Assembly: GCA_019914945.1 (NCBI GenBank)
Contig: CM034100.1
Coordinates: 13,217,096 to 13,281,095 of the forward strand
From: Typha latifolia
Taxonomy: Eukaryota > Streptophyta > Magnoliopsida > Poales > Typhaceae
Direction: 5' to 3'
Length of the DNA stretch: 64,000 nucleotides
Below the pieces are notes generated by a model. That model was not told where the DNA came from, did no database searches, and saw nothing but the letters and a program-made list of their open reading frames with translations. Every line of letters begins with the position of its first letter. The first letter of the stretch is position 1. Made by a program: the position numbers and the translations under genes. This document shows positions 46,224 through 56,760 of this stretch, in pieces.

Positions 46224-46620
46224 GGCAATGGCGGAGATTGGGAACGAAGCGCCACAAGAATTAGGATTTGGGCGTGGCGGAGGATAATTAGGGTTAGGGT
46301 TTTGGGGGGAGGGGGCGGTCTGGACTCAGAAGTAGGGGTGAGAACGGATCGGATTGGTTTTCTCTGGAGTTATGAAATAGGAATGAGATCGCCGGAACGG
46401 AGGGTATTAACTAGAGTTAGGGTTTCGGCTACTAATTTGAAAAACGGATCGGATTGGTGTTGCTGGAGTTGGGGAAGAGGAAGAGTAGGAAATCGATTGA
46501 TTGGCGGAGCGGAGGATGATTAGGATTAGGGTTTCGGGTCGTCTACTCGCACTTACGGGTGAAAATGGTTCGGATGCGTATTAGATCCGGTTGAAGCGGA
46601 GCAGATCAAGGTGTTTGGTT
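46224..46620 (-). promoter_or_regulatory. HAC leader/promoter with telo-boxes and a ~100-bp duplication
   Basis: A non-coding first exon ends at 46223 (GCCT then GTAAGC on the minus strand) with no ATG for at least 75 bp upstream. AAACCCTAA telo-boxes (minus strand) lie near 46291-46305, 46405-46425 and 46513-46530. ACGGATCGGATTGGT is repeated exactly 100 bp apart (46344-46358, 46444-46458), followed in both copies by CTGGAGTT. The transcription start is not determinable here. Confidence 0.6.
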
Positions 46621-48300
46621 TGTGGATCGGGTCGGATCTAATTAAGATAATTAAAATACGACCCGTTTATTAAGGGGACTAAATGGGCTATATTAGTTAA
46701 AAGGATTAGTCGAGTTGATAGGGTTAGATAAAATTATTTGAATTTATATAAATTATTATTGAATTGAGATGGCCTTAATAAAATACTTTACTAAATAATA
46801 AATCAGCAAATAAAATTTCTAGTTATATGCTAACTAAAATATATAAAAATTATATTTTTATTTTTGTGTACACAAAATTTAATATATTTTATCTCCATGT
46901 AAATTGGATTAAAAAAAAACACTATACCCAATATAAAAAATATATATTATCTACTTGAAGTAGACTACTGAAACAAAAAAAATTTCAAATTCAAATTGAA
47001 GTAGGTCATCTCCTTATAAGTGGTCCAATCCAACACTTCAAACTAGAATCACCATTAGTGCATAATAGAGATAGTGAAATGTCTTAAATAAATTTATATT
47101 ATTGTTAGATATTTAATTAATCTAAAATTTTAATTTATTAGATAATAAATTGATAATTTATATTATGGCTTTAATGGACCATGAATAGATAACAAGATGT
47201 GTGATATATTAGATAAAAATGTGTTATTGAGATTTAAACTCATGACTTATAAAAAAAAATAGTTCAGATATCATGTTAGATAATTAGTTAATCCAAAAGC
47301 TTAATAGAATGACAATGTATATCATGTCTTTAATAGTAATGACAAACAAATATTAGGAGCTTACTAATATAAAATCCATTTAATTAACTTTATCTTATGA
47401 TATATGAAAAATCTTACAATGAGTGTGTTAGGAAATGGATCACATTTAGATCTTTACGATTCAATTTGTAGCAACCTTGTTTCTTATGATTGGTTCTTTG
47501 ATTTCAGTGACTCTTGAAATTGATCGTTTCGTTTCTTTGACCTGACCATTAAAACGTAGTTCTTTTATATATGATCTAGATACATAGAGTTGAGAGCAAT
47601 TCTACACGTCCCATCCAAAGTCAGAATGTGATCTCCAATTAACTCCAAAAGATGATTAAAAGAGATGATAGATAACTACCAAAGATTAGGTTAAAATCTC
47701 CTTAAATATCTCTTCCAAATAAAATAGAATGTTCTCTACGAAGTATGCATATTTGAGAAAAAATTTGAGTCTAAAGCATGGTTCTGGTTTGATTAGGGGT
47801 CGAAGTGGTGTGTTCCTTCGATAACAAGAGTTCAATCTCACCTTGGAAAAAATAAGAAGTAAAAAAAAAAGTTTACATAGATACTTGCGTTGATGTTCAA
47901 ATGGGATTTGTTTGAAAAATTCACACATATAATATTTGGTTAGTTGAATGATTCTCATCCCACTATAATATAATCAATTTGAGTCTAATGCAATTTCCTA
48001 ATCTATTGGAGATTTTTATAGTTAGTTAAGAAATTAACTATTATCCGTAATGAATAGGATACGATAAGGATAAAAAAAAAATTATAATGATAAAAGATCT
48101 AACCCCTTCCTCATCTATAAATAGAGCTCACATCCCATAGTGACTTATTCCATTTGGTGAGGTAGATAAAAGAGAGGAATCTTAGAAGCTCCTAGTGCAT
48201 GGAGATCCAAGATGCCAAGATGATTACTTTTGTTTAAAAAAATTAGCATGTTGACATGTAATTCTCCAATCTTGATAAAATATTTTAGAGTTATATATAT
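46621..48300. other. AT-rich intergenic DNA, possible LTR remnant
   Basis: No gene is supported. A CTATAAATAG TATA-like box at 48114-48123, followed by CATCCCATAG-type sequence and a CT/GA leader, looks like the U3/R part of a solo LTR that might start near TGTTAGGAAATGG at 47426. I could not match both ends, so it is not called. Confidence 0.4.
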
Positions 48301-48303
48301 TTT

Positions 48304-48749
48304 AAGTAAATTTGCATATATCAACTTACCTTTTAGTGAAATTATGATTTACACCCTATATTTTCAATAATTACAAATCAAGTCCAATAATTTAGAGCAT
48401 AGGTACAGAAAACACCATGAGTTAGATTTCAACTAATACTAAGAGAATATTTCTAAAATAACTAAAATGCTCCTAATATATAGGTTATGTTTAGTTTAGA
48501 TGGGTCTAATTAGATTGGGTTGAGTTAGTGTAGGTTGGATAAGTATAACTTGGTTGAGAGTATTTTTGTAATCTTTTTAGTATAGTTAACTTAACCCAGA
48601 TATTTGGTTAAATTTAACTAACAGATCTAATAACATAGTATTTTCTTTACATATTCGCTAAATTGTAGAGCTCGATTTACAAATAATAAAAATATAAAAT
48701 ATAAATTATAATTTCGTTAAAAGGCGGGGTGTCATATGCAAATTTTTAA
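48304..48749. mobile_element. MITE with ~92-bp terminal inverted repeats
   Basis: The left arm 48304-48395 (AAGTAAATTTGCATATATCA ... CCAATAATTTAG) and the right arm 48658-48749 are inverted copies. The reverse complement of the right arm reads TTAAAAATTTGCATATGACA ... CTCTACAATTTAG and also shares GAAATTAT-ATTTA and AATTATT-GTAAATC with the left arm. Long inverted repeats of this size suggest a Mutator-like miniature. The flanks contain AAATATTTT on both sides (9 bases), a candidate target-site duplication in low-complexity DNA. Confidence 0.65.
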
Positions 48750-50250
48750 CCAAATATTTTATTTACAAGGGGTTAAGTGATTTTGAACATAAATATAGGA
48801 TGGTAAAATATATTTAACCAAATATTTTATTGACCTAATAGCTTGAGCTTTTAGGTTGAGTTAGATTCTAAAGTTTTTTATTAAACTCTATTTCATTTAG
48901 ATTAGGATTCTACTATCTCCACCCAACAAGACCAAAATTTGTGAGTTTAAATTCAATCTTCCACTTCAATATTCCCAATTAAACATCTCATAACTTGTGC
49001 ATAAATAAAATTTTATTTTTAAGGCACAATTTGCTAATTAAATAAATACAAATAAAACTTTATTGTACATCAAATGCAATTAAGTTGAATCAAGCAAGCA
49101 TTATGACTAAGATAAAAGGGTTAACTTTTTGATTAAGTTTAAAGGTGGAGTTAAGCAACATCCTTTGTGCATAGGAGTTGATGCCAACTCCAAGTCCTCA
49201 TTTTCCTTCAAAGCTTCCTGTGAGAAAGGAAATATCCTCCTCAACTCCATTTTCACACTATCTAGTGAGTATCCATGAAGTCCAATCTATTCTAATGTCG
49301 GCTATCTCATTAATTTATCCATATCTTTTTGCCGACATTTGACTAGATCATTTCTCTTTTTTTTTTCTTTTTCTCCCTTAATTCATGGCAGTAGAAGAAT
49401 TAACAAGATTGTTGTTGACTTTTATCTCTCTCTCTTTCTTTCATCTATAGCAAAGGTGGACTTGGAATTATCTCTTCTAATGGCTACTTATGATATATTT
49501 TCTTTCATAAAAGGGTTTAGAGTTTATACTTAATATTATTTTTTTCTGCAACATTCTCCCAAATTATGCCTCGAAAAAAAAATGTGTGCAACTTTACACT
49601 TATTTATGTGGAGATTATTTCTGCAACGCGAATTCATTCTCAAATGTATGATATATATATATATATATTGATCTATTTGAAACTTAAGGTTTTAGGTTAG
49701 TTTGTTATGTGCATGTAATTTTGATTTAAATAATTAGAATTTTTTTAAATATTGTATTTGTTTAGCAAAATTCAAACTCATGAACTCAGAATCTCACTCT
49801 GATACTAAGTTAACTTACCAATTACTTTAGAAACTTTGAGTACAGACAAATATAATTTTAAATTTAATATTCTAACATTAAAATTTTCTAATTTGATTTG
49901 TTATCAAATTTTCTAATTTGACTTTTTAGCTATGATAATAGTGAGAGGGTTGAAAAATAGAGGGAAAAAATTTGGCCCAAAAATATCTTCTTAAGCTCTC
50001 TCTCTCTCTGTATATATATATAATAATCTCAAATAGATCTTAAAAGTAAGTTGGACTTTTGACTCGACTAGTCGATTTATTGTACATCCGGAGGACTTTA
50101 TGGATAGATATAGATATATATCTTATCCTTTTCAACAATTATTTCAAGAATTTGTACTTTGTCACTTTTAGTTATAACTTATCGCACGCGTAGAAAAGGA
50201 GTACTACTCGTTGTTGACATTTGACTACTAATATCTAATGGATCACATAT
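48750..50250. other. AT-rich intergenic DNA, no supported gene
   Basis: Short repeats of AACCAAATATTTTATTTAC / AACCAAATATTTTATTGAC occur near 48750 and 48810. The ORF at 49339-49533 has no domain. Short AT microsatellites lie near 49650 and 50010. Confidence 0.5.
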
Positions 50251-50410
50251 TCACATTTTATCTAGGGAGTTTTTGACTAATAAGTTATGTCTGATACTAA
50301 CACAATCCGTTGAAAACGTTTTCATATTCAAGGAACACCACTCATACAATCTAGTCTAAAAAATTTTACTATGACAAATCGTAGAGAATCTCTAGAAAAA
50401 AAATATCGAA

Positions 50411-50625
50411 GAAGGTGATATCAGATTGAAAACCATCCACTTTTTTATGGAGTCTCGACTATGAAAGTCGATTGCAGATGTCTGAACATCAACTAGAAAC
50501 CCAAGTAAAGCATCCACTCAGAGAAGGTGATATCAAATTGAAAGCATCCACTTTGTTATGGAGTCCTGACTATGAAAGCCGATGCAAATGTCTAAACATC
50601 AACTAGAAACCCAAGTAAAAGCCAT
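50411..50625. repeat. 112-bp tandem duplication in copia LTR
   Basis: GAAGGTGATATCA-ATTGAAA begins at 50411 and again at 50523. Each copy continues with GGAGTC-CGACTATGAAAG, then AACATCAACTAGAAACCCAA. Copy 1 and copy 2 differ by a few substitutions and small indels. The other LTR (54700-54810) has one copy only. Confidence 0.8.
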
Positions 50626-51810
50626 CGTTTACTTCTTCTCTTCTCTCTCTTTCTTCTTTCTTTTTCTCTCTATCCACTTCTCAATTTTTACCATCTTCCA
50701 TTTAACCTATATTGACCTCTTTTTATAGGTGCTAAAACTCATGTTCTTCTCTTAATTAAATTAGGATATACTCGCAATCAATCATATTAAGAGATTTTTT
50801 TTAATCTCATAATTTAACTAAAAGAGCTCGCATCGTCTACCACTTCATCTGGAAAGCCAAAGATGAGATGAACTAGCAATTCTAGTTAGTCTAGGACTCA
50901 TCATGAGGAGGCATAATCCATCAATATCACCATCTAACTCATGAGGAGGACTCATCATTGCTTAGAAATCTCTCACCCAGTTACTTCGTACTCACTTAGC
51001 ACTGCCATCTACTAAACTTTGTTCCTTTGGTAGGAGTTTTATTATCTCACCTGGTGCATAACTATTGTTTGACAAAGATACAAACTTCACCCTACGTCTC
51101 CTACAGATCAAGCTTCTTTTGTCTTGTTGCAAGTCTAGTGAAGTCTTTGTCCTATTGTACAACTTTAACTCAGTCATGTATATTTGTGTAGTACTGTTTT
51201 CCTCTTGCAACCACAAGAACACCTTTAATAATTTTTCAGCATCCTCTACTAAAAGGATTTTCATATCCCTCTTTATCCAACTTACCAAATGATATTAGGT
51301 TATGTCGAAAGTCTAGTACATTTCTCACATTTTTTAGAACCATCTTCCATCCCAGCATTATCTAATCACACACATCGCCTACTAAGAGTGTAAATGAGCC
51401 GAGCCTAAGCGAGTCAGCTCCAGCTCAAGCTCGACTCAAAATTAATTTTGAGCATAGCTTAGATTCAAGCTCGGCTTAAGTCAAGTCGAGCCAAGCCAGA
51501 TAGAGCCCGAACCTGAATCGAGCATATTTTCCAACTGAAATCGAGCCGAGTCGGACTGAGCCCGAGCCGAGAGGAAGGTTAAACCTAGACTATTTTCAAG
51601 CCAGGTTGAACCGAGCCGATTATTCAAGCCGAACAAGATAGTAAGCCCAAGTTACTAAGACTTAAAATGAGCCAGGAACTATTATATATGTTAGGTTTTT
51701 ATTTGTTGGCAATTGTGTACAAAATATTCTAAGTATATTTTTTCATGTATATGAGCTTTACACAAGTCTAGAATATCTCTGATTTGAAGAATTGCAAGAT
51801 TATTAGAGAA

Positions 51811-52020
51811 AAGCCGTCGAGTTCACACCGCGTTCACAAACGCGTTCGAACGCGGATACTGCGTTCACACAGACAGAGAGCCGCGTTCACAAACGCATTC
51901 GAACGCAGGTACTGCGTTCACACAGACCGAGAGCTGCGTTCATAAACGCGTTCGAACGCAACCTGAAGAATTCATGCTATCGCGTTCGAACGCACTCGAG
52001 CCCGTTCGAACGCACCAACA
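51811..52020. repeat. CpG-rich palindrome array inside solo LTR
   Basis: Units of about 55 bp carry GCGTTCACAAACGCGTTCG and TACTGCGTTCACACAGAC. Five instances of the 12-bp perfect palindrome GCGTTCGAACGC, or one-to-two-base variants, occur near 51841, 51895, 51948, 51981 and 52001. Confidence 0.85.
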
Positions 52021-52033
52021 AAGTTTAAGAATA

Positions 52034-52295
52034 TTGTACTTTCATGAGTATGGATAAGATTAGGATTTGGCTCTATCTTGTACTTTCATGAGTGCGGATA
52101 AGATTTAGATTTGGCTCTATCTTGAAGATCGTGAGTACGGATAAGATTTGAATTTGGTTCTATCTTGAAGATCGTGAGTACGGATAAGATTTGAATTTGG
52201 CTCTATCTTGTACTTTCGTGAGTACGGATAAGATTAGGATTTGGCTCTATTTTGTACTTTCGTGAGTACAGATAAGATTTGGATTTGGCTCTATC
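52034..52295. repeat. six ~44-bp tandem units inside solo LTR
   Basis: Each unit has the form TTG(TACTTTC or AAGATC)-TGAGTACGGATAAGATT, then GGATTTGGCTCTATC. Units 3 and 4 are nearly identical and carry GAAGATCG; the others carry GTACTTTC. The unit core ends at the sequence before AAACCCTATTTC. Confidence 0.9.
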
Positions 52296-52950
52296 TTGGA
52301 GATCATATATAAGGATTGTGAAACCCTATTTCTAGATAGTTGAAGAAGCATTATTGAAGGAGGCTTCTGGAGGCTACATCGGTTCTTCAACTAACAAGGC
52401 TCTTCTCATCTACAGATCTTAATCTTTCGTCTTAAGGGCTATCTAGATGAAAGATCAATCTCGAGGGTTACTGAGATTGGACTTCAATCACGAGAAGCGG
52501 TGAATCGTGGGTTCTAGCGAGCAAGACTGAGAGGAACAAAGTCGTTTGGATCGACGAGTTGTTTTGAGAGTCAGTATTGTAACTGCTACTATTCTAGTGA
52601 TTGGTTTTGATCCGAGTTTGGATCCGTGGTTTTTTCCCGTTTGGGTTTTTCTACGTTAAAATCTTGGCGTTCATCTCTGCTTTCGTTCTTAATATTTCTA
52701 CGGACTTTTACTTAAGCGAACGAGTGATATCATTGCCTAGTATTTAGATACATACTTGTGTCTAGGGGTTTTTCAATATATATATATATAATGTTAATAA
52801 ATATTATATTCGCATCGAGCCTAAGCCAGCTGACTCTAGCTCAAGCTCGGCTCAAAATTCAAATATAGCCCAAAAAAGCTCAAGCTCAGCTCTGCTCATG
52901 TTCCAACAGAGCCCAAGTTGTTCGTTTATTTTGACAATCATGTCGCCTAT

Positions 52951-53300
52951 ACCCACTAGTTTTGATGCGTCTTCATTGCTCATTCTTAGATAACTAAAAT
53001 TCTCTAGCTTGAATGACATAAACATATCTTTGCTCGGTGTATCATGATGTGAAACACTTGTATCAATCGCCCAATCTTTTTTTAGACTATTTGTCTTCAG
53101 GCAACTCTCTCCACAAGCTAAAAGGCCATGCAAGTCATCATCTATTGCTATGGTGGCTTTATTATTTGAACCCGAATTTGTAGCTTTGGTTTTCTCCTTC
53201 TTATCTTGTAACTTCCAACACCATCTTCTAATGTGTCCTAGCTTACGACAACGTCAACAAACTATTTGAGTTTTATTCTTTGACCTTTCCCTTGACATTT
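52951..53300 (-). pseudogene. copia gag zinc-knuckle and protease relic
   Basis: The minus-strand translation shows a CCHC-like box C-RC-KLGH-RRWC near 53216-53262 (first positions damaged). It is followed by DWAIDTSVSHHDTPSKDMF (about 53080-53020), the pre-protease/protease region, where active copia enzymes have DTGAS; here the glycine is serine and the alanine is valine. No continuation into integrase. Confidence 0.7.
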
Positions 53301-54219
53301 TTCTCCGGTGTTACTTTCTAATATTGTATCTCTTCATATTCTGTATAAACAATGCTTATTTGTATCTTAGACAAACTCAAGAATTTTTATCTAGTCTCCT
53401 CATTTAGCAAACTACTTGTGACCTAACTCATGGTCACCACGCCATCAAAAGTAGAGTTACTTAGAGACACTACCAGCATCTCCCAATTATTGGGTAGCAA
53501 TCTCATAGCAGCAATGCCTACAAATTATATAGCACCATCCTTTATTCACAATACTTTGCATCCCATTCGGGTGGCCAACAATTTTAACTGCTCTTTTAAA
53601 ATTTTAGATTTACAAGCTGTCATATTGAGAATCTTTTTTATCGACTATCTTCCTTTCATACAACCTTTTTAGCTTATTTCATAAAAGTATAAATGTTGAG
53701 ATCTCCACAGAAAAGGAAGACCACCATCTTTGTCGAGGCATGATCGATGCTTCATTCATTCATTGAACAAAGGGGATAATCATTAGCATGGAGATCAATC
53801 ACCACACCACCTCTATCATACATACAACATTACACAATGCGAGAGTGCATGGTCAACACACACCTATAGCGCATGCACTATGCCTTCAACCTAGTCTTGT
53901 CATTAGGTTCTCCCACATTGAATAACATGAGAACTCTTTGATTGATTACCTGGGAAACAATTGCTCGTGACACAAGATGGAACATATTATCATCCAACTA
54001 TTGTCAAATTTGTCTGACAACTTTACTAACTTTTATCTTCCACTCATCTTTCATCTCCTTTGGTTTGGCCATTTTATAAAATAGGGGCAAACAAATTTTT
54101 CCAGTAAAGAAGGTCCTCCACTTACTCCTTTGAGATCAGCCAATAGTCTCCAATTAGACTCATCATCCTTCTTATATTAAACTTTATGGTCCACACATGA
54201 CTCCGGTCTCAAACCTAAT

Positions 54220-54231
54220 GCTCTGATACCA
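54220..54231 (-). other. copia primer-binding site
   Basis: The minus strand reads TGGTATCAGAGC directly inside the right-hand LTR segment. It orients the copia relic on the minus strand. Confidence 0.75.
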
Positions 54232-55080
54232 ATTATTATGTATAGCCTAACATCAACCATCGGAAATGTTCTCGCACTTTATGTATGATCCAATTTCATC
54301 AAACATAAAAGAGATATAAAATAATAGTAATAAAGCACGACATAAAAATTTATGTAAAAAACCATCTCAATAGGGAATGCCACAAAACAATAGAGAATAA
54401 TCTGCTAAGGAAGAAACATAGTACCCTATTCAAACCTCATGAAAATCAATTCATATTCAAGGAATACCACTTCTATAACCCAGTGCAAAATAGTCAACAC
54501 TAATTTGTTCATCAATGAAGCTTGCACGGACTGCATAAGGATCTCCTTCCCTTTTGCTTTGTCACTAATCTAAAACTTAGTACTTGCAGAAGAAAAGGAA
54601 AAGCCTAAGTCAACTGCTAAGTTTTATATTAGTAAATAAAGGCGACTCTTCACCTTTTTTTTCCTCGTCTTGGACATACCATAGGAGAATCATTAGAGAA
54701 AAAAAAGTATAAGAGAATGTAATACCCGATTGAGAAAATCTAATCCATCAAGAAGTCCTGACTATAAAAGTTTTATGCTGGTATCAAATGTCAACTAGAA
54801 GCACAAGTAAAAGCTCTTATTTTGCTTATTTTTTCTTTATTCACTCCTCAATTTTTGTCATAACCAATTTAGCCTATATTGATCTCTTTATATAGCGTCC
54901 AAAACTCATGTCATTCTCTTAACTAGTAAAATTAGGATACACTCTTAATTCCATTAGAGAATTCCTTATAAATCCCCTAGCATAACTAAAAGATGTCTTA
55001 TCGTTTGCTTATTTTATCTAAAATAAAACAATATTCCTAGTTAGATAAGGACCGCTCATGTGGAGGCCTAATACAACAAA

Positions 55081-55529
55081 AAAGTATCTTTTCATTATAG
55101 TTTTAAAAATATTTACCAAAATACTATAATTGTTGTTGTATAAACTACCACATCTCTCAAAAAAGAGATTTAATAAATCATCTTATGAGACAATAATTTA
55201 TGGAGTAATATATCTTAAAGAATAATTATATTTTGTGAAATCATTTATTATCCTAAAGAAGTTGTTTTAAATTAATAGGAGTCACTAATTAAGAGAATGA
55301 CTTTAGAGACAGCTTTTCTTAAAATGATTTACTTAAAAAAAATTATCTGTAACTTTTTTATTTGCCAAAACTATAGTGGTTTAATAAATAGTTTAATAAC
55401 TATTGTAGAATAATAAGATTAGTTATATATTATAATTCTACGGTTAGGCATTAATTGCATGAGTTTGACAAAAATCCCTTTGTCATGAGTATCTACTAAT
55501 TTCAACAAAGTATCAAAAATGGAAGGGAT
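55081..55529. other. AT-rich DNA, no supported gene
   Basis: No ORF or repeat boundary that I can support between the copia relic and the LINE relic. Confidence 0.5.
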
Positions 55530-56760
55530 ACCTCAGTGTTGGGAGAGCTGGGGTCGGCCGGGGTGCCACTACACCGACTGTCATGACTTGTGGACGTGGG
55601 CAGCTTAAACATGGAGATAAAGGTGGCTGAACTTAGACAAGATGGTAAGTTAGACGGCAAAAGACTTTGTAGCAGTCTTGCGGAGGAGGTTGCCTTCCTC
55701 ACTCTTTCTACATGCATAGGGAATGATGAGCTGAAAGACTATTGTGTGTGGGCTCCTAAGGGGGATGAGAAGGCTAGAACCAAATTGATTTATAATTATC
55801 TCATGATACCAACAAAGGGAGGTTGGGATGGGTGGGCTGAGTTGTGAGGGCTGCAAGTTCTACCCAATGTGAGAATGTTTCTATAGAAAGTCATGTGGGG
55901 GGAGAGTCCCTACACGTGCCTATCTATTTGGCATAAGCCTTAGGATAGGGGAGGAGTGTGGGCTCTATAGCCTCTTCCAAGAGACTAGCGACCACATATT
56001 CTATGGCTGTAGATTTGCTTGTGCGGTCTGGGCTCATGTCATGGAATTGCTAAAGTTGACGGAGGATATGGAGGCTATAATGGACGAGGATTGGATCACT
56101 AGAAGATATTACAGTGATCGAAGACAAAATGCTTTGATCAAAGCTTCAATTGCGTCGAGCTCTGGGGGATTTAGAAGGCTAGAAATTGGGGGACTTTTTA
56201 AGACGTCGTGAGCAGTGAGGTAGTAGTAGCGAGACAGGCGGTGATGTTGCCTCATGAGTTCAAGCTAGTTCCGCCTGATAGGCACCTTGGTGGGTCATCT
56301 AGGAATGTTGCGTGCGTCCGATAGACACTACCTCCAAGCGTGTGGATCAAACTCAACACCGATGGAGCTTTCACAAAGCATGATTATCAAGGAAGGGCAG
56401 GTTTTGTGATCAGGAACGCAAGGGGCAAGCTGATAATGGTTGGAGCAGAACCTATTGCCAAGGTCTCAACACTTTTCTGTGAGGTGATGATAGTGTTGCT
56501 GAGTCTTCAGGCTGCAAAGGGCATGAGAGGAAAGCTCATTTTGGAAATGGATGTGGAGAAAGTCGTCCAAATTTTGAAGGATGAAAGGTCAACACCTTGG
56601 CAACTACAAGACACTTTTGCTGAGTGTAGGAAAATAACCTAGAGGGTCAAAAACTATGTGCATAAGAGAGGTAATGGTGCTATGGACTGGGCCTGTAAGC
56701 ATGGCAAAGCCATAGGAGATAGGGGGGCTTACTTGGAGTGCATAAAAGAAATTAGTTTAA
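55530..56760 (+). pseudogene. LINE-type retroelement 3' relic (zf-RVT and RNase H)
   Basis: Three parts run in family order. KVAELRQDGKLDGKRL and VWAPKGDEKARTKLIYNYL (about 55617-55800) match the segment linking plant LINE reverse transcriptase to its zinc-binding domain. A zf-RVT-like stretch (55860-56040) contains DHIFYGCRFACAVWAHV. An RNase H-like domain (56340-56642) holds LNTDGAFTKHDYQGRAGFV, CEVMIVLLSLQAAK and ILEMDVEKVV, keeping the D-E-D acid residues. Frames change between parts and stops occur (55846, 56641), and no reverse transcriptase precedes it. A host-domesticated RNase H gene is possible but unlikely, because the frame stops within the domain end. Confidence 0.7.

Larger units (their letters stand above)
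51689..52775 (+). mobile_element. solo copia-like LTR
   Basis: 1087 bp beginning TGTTAGG and ending TTTTTCA, with ATATA directly on both sides (51684-51688, 52776-52780). The flanks are AT repeats, so the duplication alone is weak evidence. The 3' part (GTTTGGGTTTTTCTACGTTAAA near 52640) is typical of copia LTR ends. No internal region or PBS adjoins it, so it probably arose by LTR-LTR recombination. It contains two tandem arrays. Confidence 0.65.
51383..52942. mobile_element. hAT-type miniature, split by a solo LTR
   Basis: Flanks are TCGCCTAC (51375-51382) and TCGCCTAT (52943-52950), 7 of 8. The left end TAAGAGTGTAAATGAGCC matches the 19255-20050 element. The subterminal regions carry GAGCCGAG/GCTCGGCTC words on both sides of the nested LTR. 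Removing the LTR and one ATATA leaves about 468 bp. Confidence 0.65.
50270..55080 (-). mobile_element. gutted copia (Ty1) element with diverged LTRs
   Basis: Minus-strand orientation. A PBS of the tRNA-iMet type (TGGTATCAGAGC) is at 54220-54231. LTR-like segments at about 54235-55080 and 50270-50985 share ATATTCAAGGAA-ACCACT, AGTCCTGACTAT-AAAG, CAACTAGAA-C-CAAGTAAAAGC, CAATTTTT, CCTATATTGA-CTCTTT and AAAACTCATGT phrases in the same order. Between them only a gag/protease relic remains; integrase and reverse transcriptase are absent. A hAT miniature with its own solo LTR sits inside. The LTRs are clearly diverged, so the insertion is old. Confidence 0.7.

Noticed and set aside
46302..46523. 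73-codon plus-strand ORF with poly-glycine start
   Set aside because: Lies antisense over the HAC leader/promoter, is built from its duplicated unit, and has no domain.
50992..51288. 98-codon minus-strand ORF rich in lysine/leucine
   Set aside because: Lies between the left copia LTR and the nested hAT element; probably part of the decayed internal region. I cannot assign it to a gag or pol domain.
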